A DNA stretch of 64,000 bases. Origin: Salmonella enterica subsp. enterica serovar Choleraesuis. GTDB lineage: Bacteria; Pseudomonadota; Gammaproteobacteria; Enterobacterales; Enterobacteriaceae. A program made the position numbers and the translations under genes. The notes beneath the pieces are model-generated. The model did no database searches, was not told the DNA's origin, and was given only the letters and a program-made list of their open reading frames with translations. Of this stretch, positions 55,476 through 63,952 are shown one piece after another. Position 1 is the first letter of the stretch, and each line of letters starts with the position of its first letter. The stretch lies in the NCBI GenBank assembly GCA_022846635.1, contig AP025685.1, positions 1,116,001 to 1,180,000 of the forward strand. Direction: 5' to 3'.

Positions 55476-56021
55476 TTACGTGCGGCCCATCAAGATAAAA
55501 GCGAAGGTGGCGAGCCAAATCCAAAACGGGATAGTCGACGTCTTAATATTTTTAGCTCGTTTCCAAAGATAAACCGGCACCAGCCAGCACATGCTGCCGA
55601 ACCCTTCAGTATTAAATCCGCAGCGCCGCAGGCGGCGTTCATCGAGAAAGCCAAGTACAATATTGAGCAGTACCGTGACATACCAGAACTGCCCTTTATC
55701 CAGCGCTTCCAAAGAGGCCTGGTCATCCATCCCCAAAGCCGCAGTGATAAATGATTCCAGCATAAAGCCGAGAATTGGCGCGAAAGCGAGCAGCCAAATA
55801 TAGGCTGACGGAACTTTACTGCCCGGCAGCGGCGGTGGCTGATCGCGCTGTAAAAGTTCACCTGCCAGTTCACTCTCTGCAAGCCTTGCCCAGTCGGCCA
55901 TACCTTTCTTCCAGACCAGAGTATTGGCGTTAAGCGCGCCGGAGCGAATCAACTGCGACATCTGCTGGTCGCTAACCTGGTCGAATCTTTTGCCACCTTT
56001 TTCGTAGTGCCAGTCATTCAT
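55476..56021 (-). CDS. GYF_2-domain inner-membrane protein
   Basis: This 181-residue protein starts at ATG 56021 (MNDWHYEKGGKRF) with GGAGAG 7 bases upstream; an open extension to 56096 lacks such support. Residues 1-60 form a GYF_2 (DUF4339) module, with W-x-Y near the start and NTLVWKKGMADWARL later. A Pro-rich QPPPLPGS linker follows, then three or four hydrophobic segments (about 77-100, 115-130, 145-160, 165-180). Proteins of this layout are widespread, often annotated as GYF or DUF4339 membrane proteins. Their role is unknown. It is convergent with narI and has no obvious operon partner. Confidence 0.8.
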   Translation of the reverse strand: MNDWHYEKGGKRFDQVSDQQMSQLIRSGALNANTLVWKKGMADWARLAESELAGELLQRDQPPPLPGSKVPSAYIWLLAFAPILGFMLESFITAALGMDDQASLEALDKGQFWYVTVLLNIVLGFLDERRLRRCGFNTEGFGSMCWLVPVYLWKRAKNIKTSTIPFWIWLATFAFILMGRT

Positions 56022-56324
56022 CAATATGCTCTCCAGCATCAATAATCGGGTATGCGCGAGGTTCCTCGTGGGGCAGGCAATGCCAGCGGTTATCAATAGC
56101 TAAAGGCCGCTGGATTTGGAGTTCTGCTCACTTTCCCTGACTCGATTAGTATATTTTTCAGCAATATAATAACTGTATTTGCCTCAGGCGTGGCAAGGTA
56201 AAAATGGGAAAGCTTTGTGCCATCGCGCTGACAGCAAAAAAGACGCTCCCGCCTCGTTGCAATCAATAAATGAACACCTGATCACAAAACAATCATTTGT
56301 CTGCATCATCTTCTTTTCATTTTT

Positions 56325-56356
56325 ACTGTTACGCGTATACAGTTACGCGTAACAGT
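56325..56356 (+). promoter_or_regulatory. double GntR/IdnR-type operator upstream of idnO
   Basis: A 32-base element is built from two 13-base inverted arms, ACTGTTACGCGTA and TACGCGTAACAGT, with a 6-base centre. Each arm contains its own TTACGCGTAA-like palindrome, and the two centres are 14 bases apart. It resembles sites of the GntR/IdnR branch of LacI regulators, and an IdnR-like gene lies 2.4 kb downstream. It ends 18 bases before the idnO ATG. Confidence 0.8.
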
Positions 56357-56374
56357 AGTTTGAAAAGAGGTTTT

Positions 56375-57139
56375 ATGAAAAATTTATTCGATCTTTCCGG
56401 TAAACGAGCGCTGATAACCGGCTCGGTTCGGGGCATTGGTAATTTACTGGCCGAAGGCCTGGCCCAGCATGGCGCAGAAGTGATTATTAACGACCGTATT
56501 CAACAGCGGGCGTGGGATGCCGCCCAGCGGCTAACCGAGCTGGGGTATCGCGCCCACGGCGTGGCTTTCGATGTAACCCGCAGGGTAGAAATTGAAACGG
56601 CGGTGGAGTTTATTGAGAAAGAAATTGGGCCTATCGATATTCTGGTTAATAACGCCGGTATTCAGCGCCGCTTCCCTTTTTGTGAATTTCCCGAAGAGGA
56701 ATGGGATCGGGTTATTGAGGTGAATCAGAAAGGCGTTTTTTTGGTTTCCCAGCAGGTTGCTAAATATATGATGACCCGCCGTGCCGGAAAAATAATTAAT
56801 ATTGGCTCTATGCAGAGTGAATTGGGGCGCAAAACAATTACGCCTTATGCGGCTTCAAAAGGCGCAGTGAAAATGCTGACGCGCGGAATGTGCGTTGAGC
56901 TGGCGGAATACAATATTCAGGTTAACGGCATCGCTCCCGGATATTTTGCCACCGATATGACCGCACCGCTGGTGAACGATAAAGCGTTTTCAACCTGGCT
57001 GTATCAGCGCACGCCCGCTGGCCGCTGGGGAAAACCGGAAGAGTTGATTGGCAGCGCGGTTTATCTGGCTTCGGCGGCCTCAAATTTTGTGAATGGGCAT
57101 CTGCTATTTGTGGATGGAGGAATGCTGGCTGCGGTTTAA
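56375..57139 (+). CDS. idnO: gluconate 5-dehydrogenase-like SDR oxidoreductase (IdnO-like)
   Basis: Short-chain dehydrogenase of 254 residues, the exact IdnO length, from ATG 56375 after AAAAGAGGTTTT. IdnO interconverts 5-keto-D-gluconate and D-gluconate with NAD(P). The cofactor motif is TGSVRGIGNLLAEGL (about 16-30), followed by NNAGIQRRFPF and the catalytic Ser in NIGSMQSELGR with Tyr-x-x-x-Lys in PYAASKGAVKM. Other near-diagnostic segments are QVNGIAPGYFATDMT and FVNGHLLFVDGGML. No idnD or idnK is adjacent, so the substrate may differ from L-idonate/5-ketogluconate. Confidence 0.85.
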   Translation: MKNLFDLSGKRALITGSVRGIGNLLAEGLAQHGAEVIINDRIQQRAWDAAQRLTELGYRAHGVAFDVTRRVEIETAVEFIEKEIGPIDILVNNAGIQRRFPFCEFPEEEWDRVIEVNQKGVFLVSQQVAKYMMTRRAGKIINIGSMQSELGRKTITPYAASKGAVKMLTRGMCVELAEYNIQVNGIAPGYFATDMTAPLVNDKAFSTWLYQRTPAGRWGKPEELIGSAVYLASAASNFVNGHLLFVDGGMLAAV

Positions 57140-57356
57140 ACCGCCTGTCAGCCCTCTCTGGCGCTAAATATCGAGATATCAGTATTAACGCAGGCCAGTG
57201 CGCCAGCCTGCGTCCGAATATGCACTGCGAATATACCCTAAGTTATTTCCGGGCCGGAAGGGACAGCCATATCTGTCATTCGGATACGGCCCCAAAATCA
57301 ATGGCGGGTTACATGATTAAACCAGTTTGATTATTGACATCATCTGAGGAACTCAT

Positions 57357-58646
57357 ATGCACAAGCTCGCGAAATTACCGGCCCGGCGCTGGTGGTATTT
57401 AATGCCGATAATTTTTATTACCTATAGTCTGGCTTATCTCGATCGGGCTAATTATGGTTTTGCCGCCGCAGCGGGAATTGAAAGTGATTTAGGTATTACC
57501 AAAGGCACCGCTTCATTAATTGGCGCGCTATTTTTCCTCGGTTATTTCTTTTTCCAGGTGCCGGGCGCGATGTATGCGGTTAAACGCAGTGTGCGCAAAC
57601 TTATCTTCGTGAGCCTGATTTTATGGGGGATATGCGCCACAGCCACCGGTTTTGTCAGCAATATTCCGATGCTGATGGCTATCCGCTTCACCCTGGGCGT
57701 GGTCGAGGCGGCGGTCATGCCTGCCATGCTTATCTATATCAGCAACTGGTTTACCAAAGCCGAACGTTCGCGCGCGAATACCTTTTTGATCCTCGGTAAC
57801 CCGGTTACGGTACTGTGGATGTCTATCGTCTCCGGCTATTTGATCCAGGCCTGGGGCTGGCGCGAAATGTTTATTATCGAAGGGTTACCGGCGGTGATAT
57901 GGGCCTTGTGCTGGTGGGCGCTGGTGCGCGATAAACCTGCCGAGGTCTCCTGGCTTAACGACGAAGAAAAACGCACGCTGCAACAGGCGATGGACAGCGA
58001 GCAGAGCAATATCAAGCCGGTGCGTAATTACGGCGAAGCGCTGCGTTCGCGCAATGTCATTATGCTGTGTGCGGTGCATGCGCTGTGGAGTATCGGGGTG
58101 TATGGCTTCATGATGTGGATGCCGTCGATTCTTAAAAACGCCGCGCAGATGGATATTGTGGCGGTAGGCTGGCTGGCGGCAGTGCCTTATCTGGCGGCTA
58201 TCTGTTTGATGCTGACCGTGTCATGGCTGTCGGATAAGTTTCAAAACCGTAAGCTCTTCATCTGGCCTTTATTGCTGGTGGCGGCGGTGGCTTTCTTTGG
58301 CTCCTGGCTTATTGGCAACCAGGCATTCTGGTTCTCTTATGCGCTTCTGGTGGTGGCTGCCGCCTGTATGTATGCGCCATACGGGCCGTTTTTCGCGCTG
58401 ATTCCGGAGCTGCTGCCGCGCAATGTTTCCGGGGTTTCCATGGGGTTGATTAATAGCTTCGGCGCGCTGGGTGCCTTCCTCGGAGCCTGGCTGGTGGGCT
58501 ATCTCAACGGGCTGACCGGCGGGCCTGGAGTCTCTTATACTTTCATGGCTATCGCGCTGCTGGCTTCCGTGGTGTTGATGTATAACGTCCGCGCTGGTGA
58601 CAAAGAGCCTGCCGTTATTGCGGCGACAAAAAAGCTCGCGGGCTAA
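57357..58646 (+). CDS. ACS-family MFS transporter, probable sugar-acid uptake
   Basis: 429 residues with 12 predicted membrane helices. The anion:cation symporter (ACS) signature is AYLDRANYGFA after helix 1 (about residues 22-32), with GFVEAAVMP-type GVVEAAVMPAMLIYISNWF around 116-135. ACS members move hexuronates, galactonate, tartrate or similar organic anions with protons. Its position between an IdnO-like dehydrogenase and an IdnR-like regulator suggests a sugar acid, but the exact substrate cannot be read from sequence. It is not the GntP-family IdnT found in the E. coli idn operon. The 217-base gap after idnO may contain a separate promoter. Confidence 0.85.
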   Translation: MHKLAKLPARRWWYLMPIIFITYSLAYLDRANYGFAAAAGIESDLGITKGTASLIGALFFLGYFFFQVPGAMYAVKRSVRKLIFVSLILWGICATATGFVSNIPMLMAIRFTLGVVEAAVMPAMLIYISNWFTKAERSRANTFLILGNPVTVLWMSIVSGYLIQAWGWREMFIIEGLPAVIWALCWWALVRDKPAEVSWLNDEEKRTLQQAMDSEQSNIKPVRNYGEALRSRNVIMLCAVHALWSIGVYGFMMWMPSILKNAAQMDIVAVGWLAAVPYLAAICLMLTVSWLSDKFQNRKLFIWPLLLVAAVAFFGSWLIGNQAFWFSYALLVVAAACMYAPYGPFFALIPELLPRNVSGVSMGLINSFGALGAFLGAWLVGYLNGLTGGPGVSYTFMAIALLASVVLMYNVRAGDKEPAVIAATKKLAG

Positions 58647-58712
58647 CCTAAAAGGGGGCCGCTGTGGTAAGGTTTGCGGCGAAGATAATCGCCGTTTACC
58701 GCAGGGAACCCG

Positions 58713-59705
58713 ATGAAAAACAACCGGATGACATTGCAGGATATCGCGAACCTGGCCGGGCTGAATAAGATGACGGTAAGCCGTTACTTACGCGACCCGG
58801 CTCAGGTATCGCAGCGCAGCCGCGAGCTAATCTCCCGCATCATGGAGGAGAATAACTATATCCCCAATCGGGCGCCGGAAATCCTGCTCAATGCCCGTAG
58901 TAAAACCATCGGCGTACTTATTCCCTCTTTTCGCAACCAGATTTTTGCTGACGTCCTGGCTGGAGTTGAGTCCGTCACTTCTGCCCATCAATATCAGGCA
59001 TTAATCGCCAATTATGAATATGACGCCCTGCGCGAAGAGCGTGAGGTGCTGAATCTGCTTTCTTACAATATTGACGGGCTTATTTTAACCGGCAAACAGC
59101 ATAGCGAACGGATGATTCAGTACGTGCGCGCCAGCGGCATTCCGGTCGCGGAGCTAATGGATATTGGCGGGCAGCAATTTGATATTCAGGTCGGTTTTGA
59201 TAATGAGAAAGCGGCCTGGGATATGACCAATGCGTTTTTGGACAGCGGTAAGCGCCACCTGGCATTTTTTGGCTCAATGGATGACCCACGCGATCTGAGC
59301 CGGCTGCGCGGCGCAGGCCAGGCGCTGGCAACACACGGCCTTAAGCCGTTGCATATTGCGCCGCGCGCCATCTCTTCGGTAGCCCTTGGCCGCCAGATGT
59401 TCTTGCAACTTCAACAATCCAACCCCGAAATCGATGCGATATTTTGCACCAATGACGACCTGGCGGTCGGCGTCTTGCTAGAGTGCCAGGCGCAGGGCAT
59501 CGCGGTTCCACAGGAGATAGCCATTGCCGGTTTTCACGGTCTGGAGATTGGCCGAGCGCGCCTGCAAAAGATAGCCAGCGTGATTACTCCGCGTTTTGAA
59601 ACTGGCAAAGTCGCCGCCGAAGCGATGATTAAGCGGCTTAAAGGGGAGGATGCGCCGGATAATGTCGATCTCGGCTATCAAATTTATTATGGCGATACGC
59701 TGTAG
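58713..59705 (+). CDS. idnR: LacI-family regulator, IdnR/GntR-like
   Basis: 330 residues (IdnR 332). The N-terminal helix-turn-helix and hinge read MTLQDIANLAGLNKMTVSRY, with NYIPNRAPEILLNARS just after. The periplasmic-binding-like effector domain follows. Several long stretches agree with E. coli IdnR: LLSYNIDGLIL, VGFDNEKAAWDM, FCTNDDLAVGVLL, IAGFHGLEIGRA and VDLGYQIYYGDTL. It should bind the palindromes upstream of idnO and respond to a gluconate-like ligand. IdnR is an activator as well as a repressor in E. coli. Confidence 0.88.
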   Translation: MKNNRMTLQDIANLAGLNKMTVSRYLRDPAQVSQRSRELISRIMEENNYIPNRAPEILLNARSKTIGVLIPSFRNQIFADVLAGVESVTSAHQYQALIANYEYDALREEREVLNLLSYNIDGLILTGKQHSERMIQYVRASGIPVAELMDIGGQQFDIQVGFDNEKAAWDMTNAFLDSGKRHLAFFGSMDDPRDLSRLRGAGQALATHGLKPLHIAPRAISSVALGRQMFLQLQQSNPEIDAIFCTNDDLAVGVLLECQAQGIAVPQEIAIAGFHGLEIGRARLQKIASVITPRFETGKVAAEAMIKRLKGEDAPDNVDLGYQIYYGDTL

Positions 59706-59736
59706 GGCGAAAACATAATCTGCTCAGCCGGATTAT

Positions 59737-59769
59737 AAAAAAAGCGCGATTCAAGGGAACCGCGCTTTT
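59737..59769. terminator. bidirectional terminator between idnR and the efflux operon
   Basis: Arms AAAGCGCG (59741-59748) and CGCGCTTT (59761-59768) with a 12-base loop. The A-run and T-run are on the two sides, between convergent genes. Confidence 0.82.
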
Positions 59770-59791
59770 GTGGCTGATATATAGCAAATAA

Positions 59792-61207
59792 TCAGCGGCT
59801 GGCTTTGCTCCATCCACCGCCCAGTGCGCGGTACAGATAGATTCGATTCAGAGAAACGCCGGTGGTGCTGTTCACCAGCTCTAGCTGGGTTGCCAGCAGC
59901 GAGCGCTGAACGCTTAGCACATTGAGATAATCCAGCGCCCCTTCCTGGTAGCGGCTGCGGGCGGTTTGCAGTGCGATTTCATTCTGTTCTACCGCCTCGC
60001 TCAGCGCCTGATGGTGTTCTCTTTCCGCGTTGTAATCGGTTACGGCGTTATCCACTTCATGCCAGGCATTGAGCACTACCCGGTGAAAGTTCAACGCGGC
60101 TTCCTGCTGCTGACGCTTACGCAATTCCAGAGTACCGGTCAGGCGACCGCCCTGGAAAATTGGCAGATAGAGGCTGGGGCCAAATGACCACTGGCGTGAG
60201 CGCCAGTCACCGACGTCAGAACCGGCCTGTGCCTGGACGCCAAAGCTACCGCCAAGGCTGACGCGCGGATAGAAATCGGCTTTTGCGACGCCAATCTCTG
60301 CCGTGGCTTTATGCAGCTCCGCTTCGCTGGCCTGAATATCCGGACGGCGGCGGGCTAACTCCGACGGCAGACCGAGGCTGATATCATCCCGGGCCTTCGG
60401 AATAGGGCGTGCCTGCTCCAGCTCATGGCGCAGTGCGCCGGGCGTTTCATCCACCAGGAAGCTTAATGCGTTAATCAGCCGCTGTTGTTCGGCATTTAAC
60501 ATCGGCAGCGTGGCCTGGATAGTCGCTACCTGAGCCGCCGCGTTAGCAGTATCCAGATGGGTAGTGACCCCGTTCTGGAAGCGGTTTTGGGTCAGCTTCA
60601 GACTCTGCTGAGCGATATCCAGGTTCTGGCGGGCGACGGCAATCTGAGCCTGAACCCCACGCAGCTTGATATAGTCGGCGGCGGCCTCTGCGGTCACACT
60701 TAGCATTGCGCCATCGAGCTGCGCCTGGGTGACAGCGGTTTGAGCATCAGCCGCTTCCACAATACGCCGTACATGGCCCCATAAATCTATTTCCCAGCTG
60801 GCGTCTAGCGCGCCGCTCCATAGCTCATAGGGTTTTTGCCCACTATGGCCAGATGAATCAATCAGCCCGTCCTGGCTATTACGCGCTCGCTGATAGCCTG
60901 CATCAATGCCCACACCGGGAAATTGCTGCGCACCGCTGACCTGGCGCTGCATCCGGCTCTGTTCCAGGCGGATACTGGCTACCCGAATATCCAGATTACG
61001 CGCGGCGGCCCGGTCTACCAGTTTATTAAGCTGCGGGTCGTTAAATTGACGCCACCATTGCGCATCGACGCTGGCACCCTGGGCTACGCCCTTGGGTAAC
61101 TGACCGTTCCAGCTTTTTGGTAACTCCGGCACCGGTTTGTCAAAATCCGGCCCGACGGCGCAGCCGCTTAACAGCGCGCACAGCAAAGAGAGATATATCC
61201 GTTTCAT
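59792..61207 (-). CDS. outer-membrane efflux lipoprotein (NodT/OprM family)
   Basis: The 471-residue precursor has a lipoprotein signal (MKRIYLSLLCALLSGC, lipobox LSGC). Two tandem OEP (TolC-like) repeats follow, with the family segment LVDRAAARNLDIRVASIRLEQ and the mid-protein LARRRPDIQASEAELH. It forms the trimeric outer-membrane channel of a tripartite pump. It is the last gene of the minus-strand operon MFS-adaptor-channel, 3 bases after the adaptor gene. It brings its own channel, so the pump need not use TolC. Confidence 0.92.
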   Translation of the reverse strand: MKRIYLSLLCALLSGCAVGPDFDKPVPELPKSWNGQLPKGVAQGASVDAQWWRQFNDPQLNKLVDRAAARNLDIRVASIRLEQSRMQRQVSGAQQFPGVGIDAGYQRARNSQDGLIDSSGHSGQKPYELWSGALDASWEIDLWGHVRRIVEAADAQTAVTQAQLDGAMLSVTAEAAADYIKLRGVQAQIAVARQNLDIAQQSLKLTQNRFQNGVTTHLDTANAAAQVATIQATLPMLNAEQQRLINALSFLVDETPGALRHELEQARPIPKARDDISLGLPSELARRRPDIQASEAELHKATAEIGVAKADFYPRVSLGGSFGVQAQAGSDVGDWRSRQWSFGPSLYLPIFQGGRLTGTLELRKRQQQEAALNFHRVVLNAWHEVDNAVTDYNAEREHHQALSEAVEQNEIALQTARSRYQEGALDYLNVLSVQRSLLATQLELVNSTTGVSLNRIYLYRALGGGWSKASR

Positions 61208-61210
61208 CTG

Positions 61211-62344
61211 TTACTCCTTCGCGGCAATTGCCATTGCGCTGCCTGAAGGGGAGCGAGGTGTTGCAGGCGATGAAGAATAGTTCTCAGCTTGCCCTTGAAA
61301 CGGGGCGCTACTTTCAACTTTTTGCGCCGTATTAATGCTCACGATAACCGACAGGCCAACGCGCATTTTGTCGAGCTGTGGCTGGTCTTTATCCAGCATG
61401 ATTTTGACCGGAACGCGCTGTACCACTTTGGTAAAGTTACCGGTGGCGTTATCCGGAGCAATAGCGCTGAACGACATGCCGGTGGCTGGCGCAATGCTGG
61501 CGATATGGCCTTTAAAAACCCGGTCCGGCACGCTATCAACCTGAATCTCCACCGCCTGATTTGGGCGCATCTTAGTGATTTGAGTTTCGCGGTAATTTGC
61601 GATGACATAGGCGTTTTCCAGCGGTACCACCGCCAGCAGCGGGCTGCCTGGCGTAATATAAGCGCCGACGCGCACGGTACGTTTACCTACCATTCCGTCA
61701 AACGGCGCGGTGATACGGGTGTAGGAGAGGTTCAGGTTTGCCTGTAACAGGTCGGCTTCGTTTTGCGCCAGGGTCGCTACCCGTTTTTCATACTCTGCTT
61801 TCAATACGTCCAGTTCACGGGTTGCCGCAACCCATGAAGCGCGATCGTAAGCGCTGGATGCCCGCCATTTTTGCAGCTCGGTAGCGGTTTTCTGACGCTC
61901 TTCCTGGGTACCGGCCCCTACCTTAGACAGGTTGGAGTAACGTTCGGCGTTGGACTGAGCAAACTTCAGCGATGCCGCCGTTGACTGAGTATTAGCCAGC
62001 GCCTGATCGATAACCGATTTTTGACGCTCGATTTTAGCCGTCAGGTTTTTTAACTCAGCGCGGGTGGCGTTGACGTTGGCCTCGGCCGCCGCTTTAGCCG
62101 CCTGGAAGTCGCGGGCGTCTATCTCTGCCAGCAACTGACCAGCTTTGACCTGCTGGTTATCGTCAACCAATACCTGAGTTATCTGCCCGGCGACGCGGGC
62201 GGAAACCATAACGGAATCGGCATTAATGTAGGCGTCGTCGGTGGTCTGACGAGACCCGGAGCTGAGCAGGTGATAACCAATATATGCGATGAGCAGGAGC
62301 AGAGCCGCGCCCAGAAATATAAAAGCCGTTTTATGTTTCATCAT
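61211..62344 (-). CDS. EmrA/HlyD-type periplasmic adaptor
   Basis: This 377-residue membrane-fusion protein has one N-terminal membrane helix (TAFIFLGAALLLLIAYIGYH). The biotinyl-lipoyl-like half-motifs (VMVSARVAGQITQVLVDDNQ, then VKAGQLLAEID) come next, followed by a long alpha-hairpin of about 120 residues and the second lipoyl half plus beta-barrel (LSYTRITAPFDGMVGKRTVR region). It resembles EmrA of the EmrAB-TolC pump. It is 20 bases downstream of the MFS gene and 3 bases upstream of the channel gene, an operon. The Ser/Pro-rich C-terminal tail is unusual for EmrA but has no known role. Confidence 0.92.
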   Translation of the reverse strand: MMKHKTAFIFLGAALLLLIAYIGYHLLSSGSRQTTDDAYINADSVMVSARVAGQITQVLVDDNQQVKAGQLLAEIDARDFQAAKAAAEANVNATRAELKNLTAKIERQKSVIDQALANTQSTAASLKFAQSNAERYSNLSKVGAGTQEERQKTATELQKWRASSAYDRASWVAATRELDVLKAEYEKRVATLAQNEADLLQANLNLSYTRITAPFDGMVGKRTVRVGAYITPGSPLLAVVPLENAYVIANYRETQITKMRPNQAVEIQVDSVPDRVFKGHIASIAPATGMSFSAIAPDNATGNFTKVVQRVPVKIMLDKDQPQLDKMRVGLSVIVSINTAQKVESSAPFQGQAENYSSSPATPRSPSGSAMAIAAKE

Positions 62345-62364
62345 CTTTTTTAACTTTCTAACGA

Positions 62365-63876
62365 TTAGTGGGGTTGTGGTGGATAAGCGCGTTTTGGCAG
62401 CGTCAGCAGGACGACATACATCACCGCTATAACGCCAAGCAGGGCCAGGAAGGCATCGCTATAGCTCAGGACAAATGCCTGAGCTCGCACTGCCTCGCTG
62501 AGTTCAGCCATCGCTTCCGCGCCGGAAAGCGTGACTTTGTTGCCAATATTGTCGAGCAGAATATGGGAGTGAAACCGCTCGCGCTGGGTAATCAGGTTTT
62601 CGAGAAACGATGAGGCTGCTACCGCGGAAAAACCACGGATGCTGTTAACCATCGCCGAAGCAAATGGCCCTTCCATAGGATGGACAACGCCGGTGGCATT
62701 CATCAGCAACGGTACAACGATCATCGGCTGGCCAAAGGTATGCAGTACCTGTAAGGCATAAAAGTTGTCGCGGTTCCATTCGCTGGTTAAAAGGCTGCCG
62801 CCGATGCAGGCGATGGTTAGCAACAGCAGCCCCAGCCCCATGACGTAACGCGAATCCACCCAGTTGCGATTAATAACAAAGGCAACCAGCGGTGCTACGA
62901 CCAGCTGTGGCAGGGCGATACACAGTGCGGTGGGTGCGATTTCCAGCGGGCGATAGCCCTGAATTTCCGTGAGGTAGGCCGCGGGAATTGCCCCTCCGGC
63001 CATAGCCACGAAAAGAAACAGTGCCAGGGTTATGTTGCCGAAGGCAAAGTTGTGGCGGGCCAGTAGTTGCAGTTTTAGCAGCGGCAAAGGGTGAAACCAC
63101 TCATTGATTAAAAACAGTGGAAATCCAAGAGCGGAGCCCAACAGCAGCCAGCATATAAGCGGTGAATTCAGCCAGTCGAGGCGTTCGCCCTGAGTCAGGG
63201 CCAGCGTCAGCATGGTAATACTGCCGCAGCCCAGTAATACGCCGCGCCAGTCAAACTGCTTAAAACGCTCCAGCTTGAGCGGATCCTGGGGCAATCCATA
63301 GGCAATCAGGGATGCGCCAACAAAACCAATGGGAATGATCACCCAAAATACCAGGTGCCAGTCGCCTATTTCAGTCCAAAGTGCTGCCAGTGACATGGCC
63401 ACATTGGGGCCAAAAGTTGCGGTCAGCGCATAGGCCGATAGCCCATAAAGCTTGGCGTGCCAGGGTAAAAAGCGCAGCGCAGCGGTCATTAGCAGCGGTG
63501 GCAGAAAACCGCCAGCCAGCCCCTGAAGAGTGCGCATCACCACCAGCCCGTTCAGGCTTGTTATCAGCGGAAATATCAGGGCTAAAAAAGTAAATGCCAG
63601 CGTCGCTACCAGCGCGAAGCGCCGGAGCGAAAAAGTGACAGCCAGCCAGGGGGCAAGTAACATTGCCGAGACTTCGCCTGCGGCATAAACCGAGCTGAGC
63701 CAGCTGGCGCCATCGCGGCTGATACCATAAATGCCGCGAATATCGGCCATAGAGATATCCGTCACCCGGTCATTAATTCCGGATATTAGAGCAACTATCA
63801 AAACGCCAACCAATCCGAGTGCAAGTCGGACGGTAAAAGGGCTTTGAACATGTGGAGGGGGGGTTGATGCTGACAC
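62365..63876 (-). CDS. DHA2-family MFS drug efflux permease (EmrB-like)
   Basis: 503 residues with 14 predicted helices, typical of the DHA2 drug:proton antiporters. Motifs include the N-terminal GINDRVTDISMADI region and the motif-C-like GLAGGFLPPLLMT (about residues 119-131), with a helix 5 GLSAYALTATFGPNVA. It pairs with the adjacent adaptor and outer-membrane channel as a complete tripartite pump. It is not the E. coli emrAB locus, since mprA is not adjacent. ATG 63876 is the first gene of the operon and faces the regulator gene starting at 63953. Confidence 0.92.
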   Translation of the reverse strand: MSASTPPPHVQSPFTVRLALGLVGVLIVALISGINDRVTDISMADIRGIYGISRDGASWLSSVYAAGEVSAMLLAPWLAVTFSLRRFALVATLAFTFLALIFPLITSLNGLVVMRTLQGLAGGFLPPLLMTAALRFLPWHAKLYGLSAYALTATFGPNVAMSLAALWTEIGDWHLVFWVIIPIGFVGASLIAYGLPQDPLKLERFKQFDWRGVLLGCGSITMLTLALTQGERLDWLNSPLICWLLLGSALGFPLFLINEWFHPLPLLKLQLLARHNFAFGNITLALFLFVAMAGGAIPAAYLTEIQGYRPLEIAPTALCIALPQLVVAPLVAFVINRNWVDSRYVMGLGLLLLTIACIGGSLLTSEWNRDNFYALQVLHTFGQPMIVVPLLMNATGVVHPMEGPFASAMVNSIRGFSAVAASSFLENLITQRERFHSHILLDNIGNKVTLSGAEAMAELSEAVRAQAFVLSYSDAFLALLGVIAVMYVVLLTLPKRAYPPQPH

Positions 63877-63910
63877 TTCGACTCACCTGTTAATGATATA
63901 CTGCATATTT

Positions 63911-63937
63911 CGGTACACTGTACCGCTGTGCGGTACA
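63911..63937. promoter_or_regulatory. three-half-site operator between efflux operon and regulator
   Basis: CGGTACA (63911-63917), TACCG (63921-63925, extended TGTACCG from 63919) and CGGTACA (63931-63937) alternate in orientation. They form two overlapping palindromes: CGGTA-N5-TACCG and TGTACCG-N5-CGGTACA. It sits midway in the 76-base gap between the divergent genes, the expected place for autoregulation and pump control by the adjacent regulator. Confidence 0.75.
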
Positions 63938-63952
63938 AAAGGCAATTTATAG

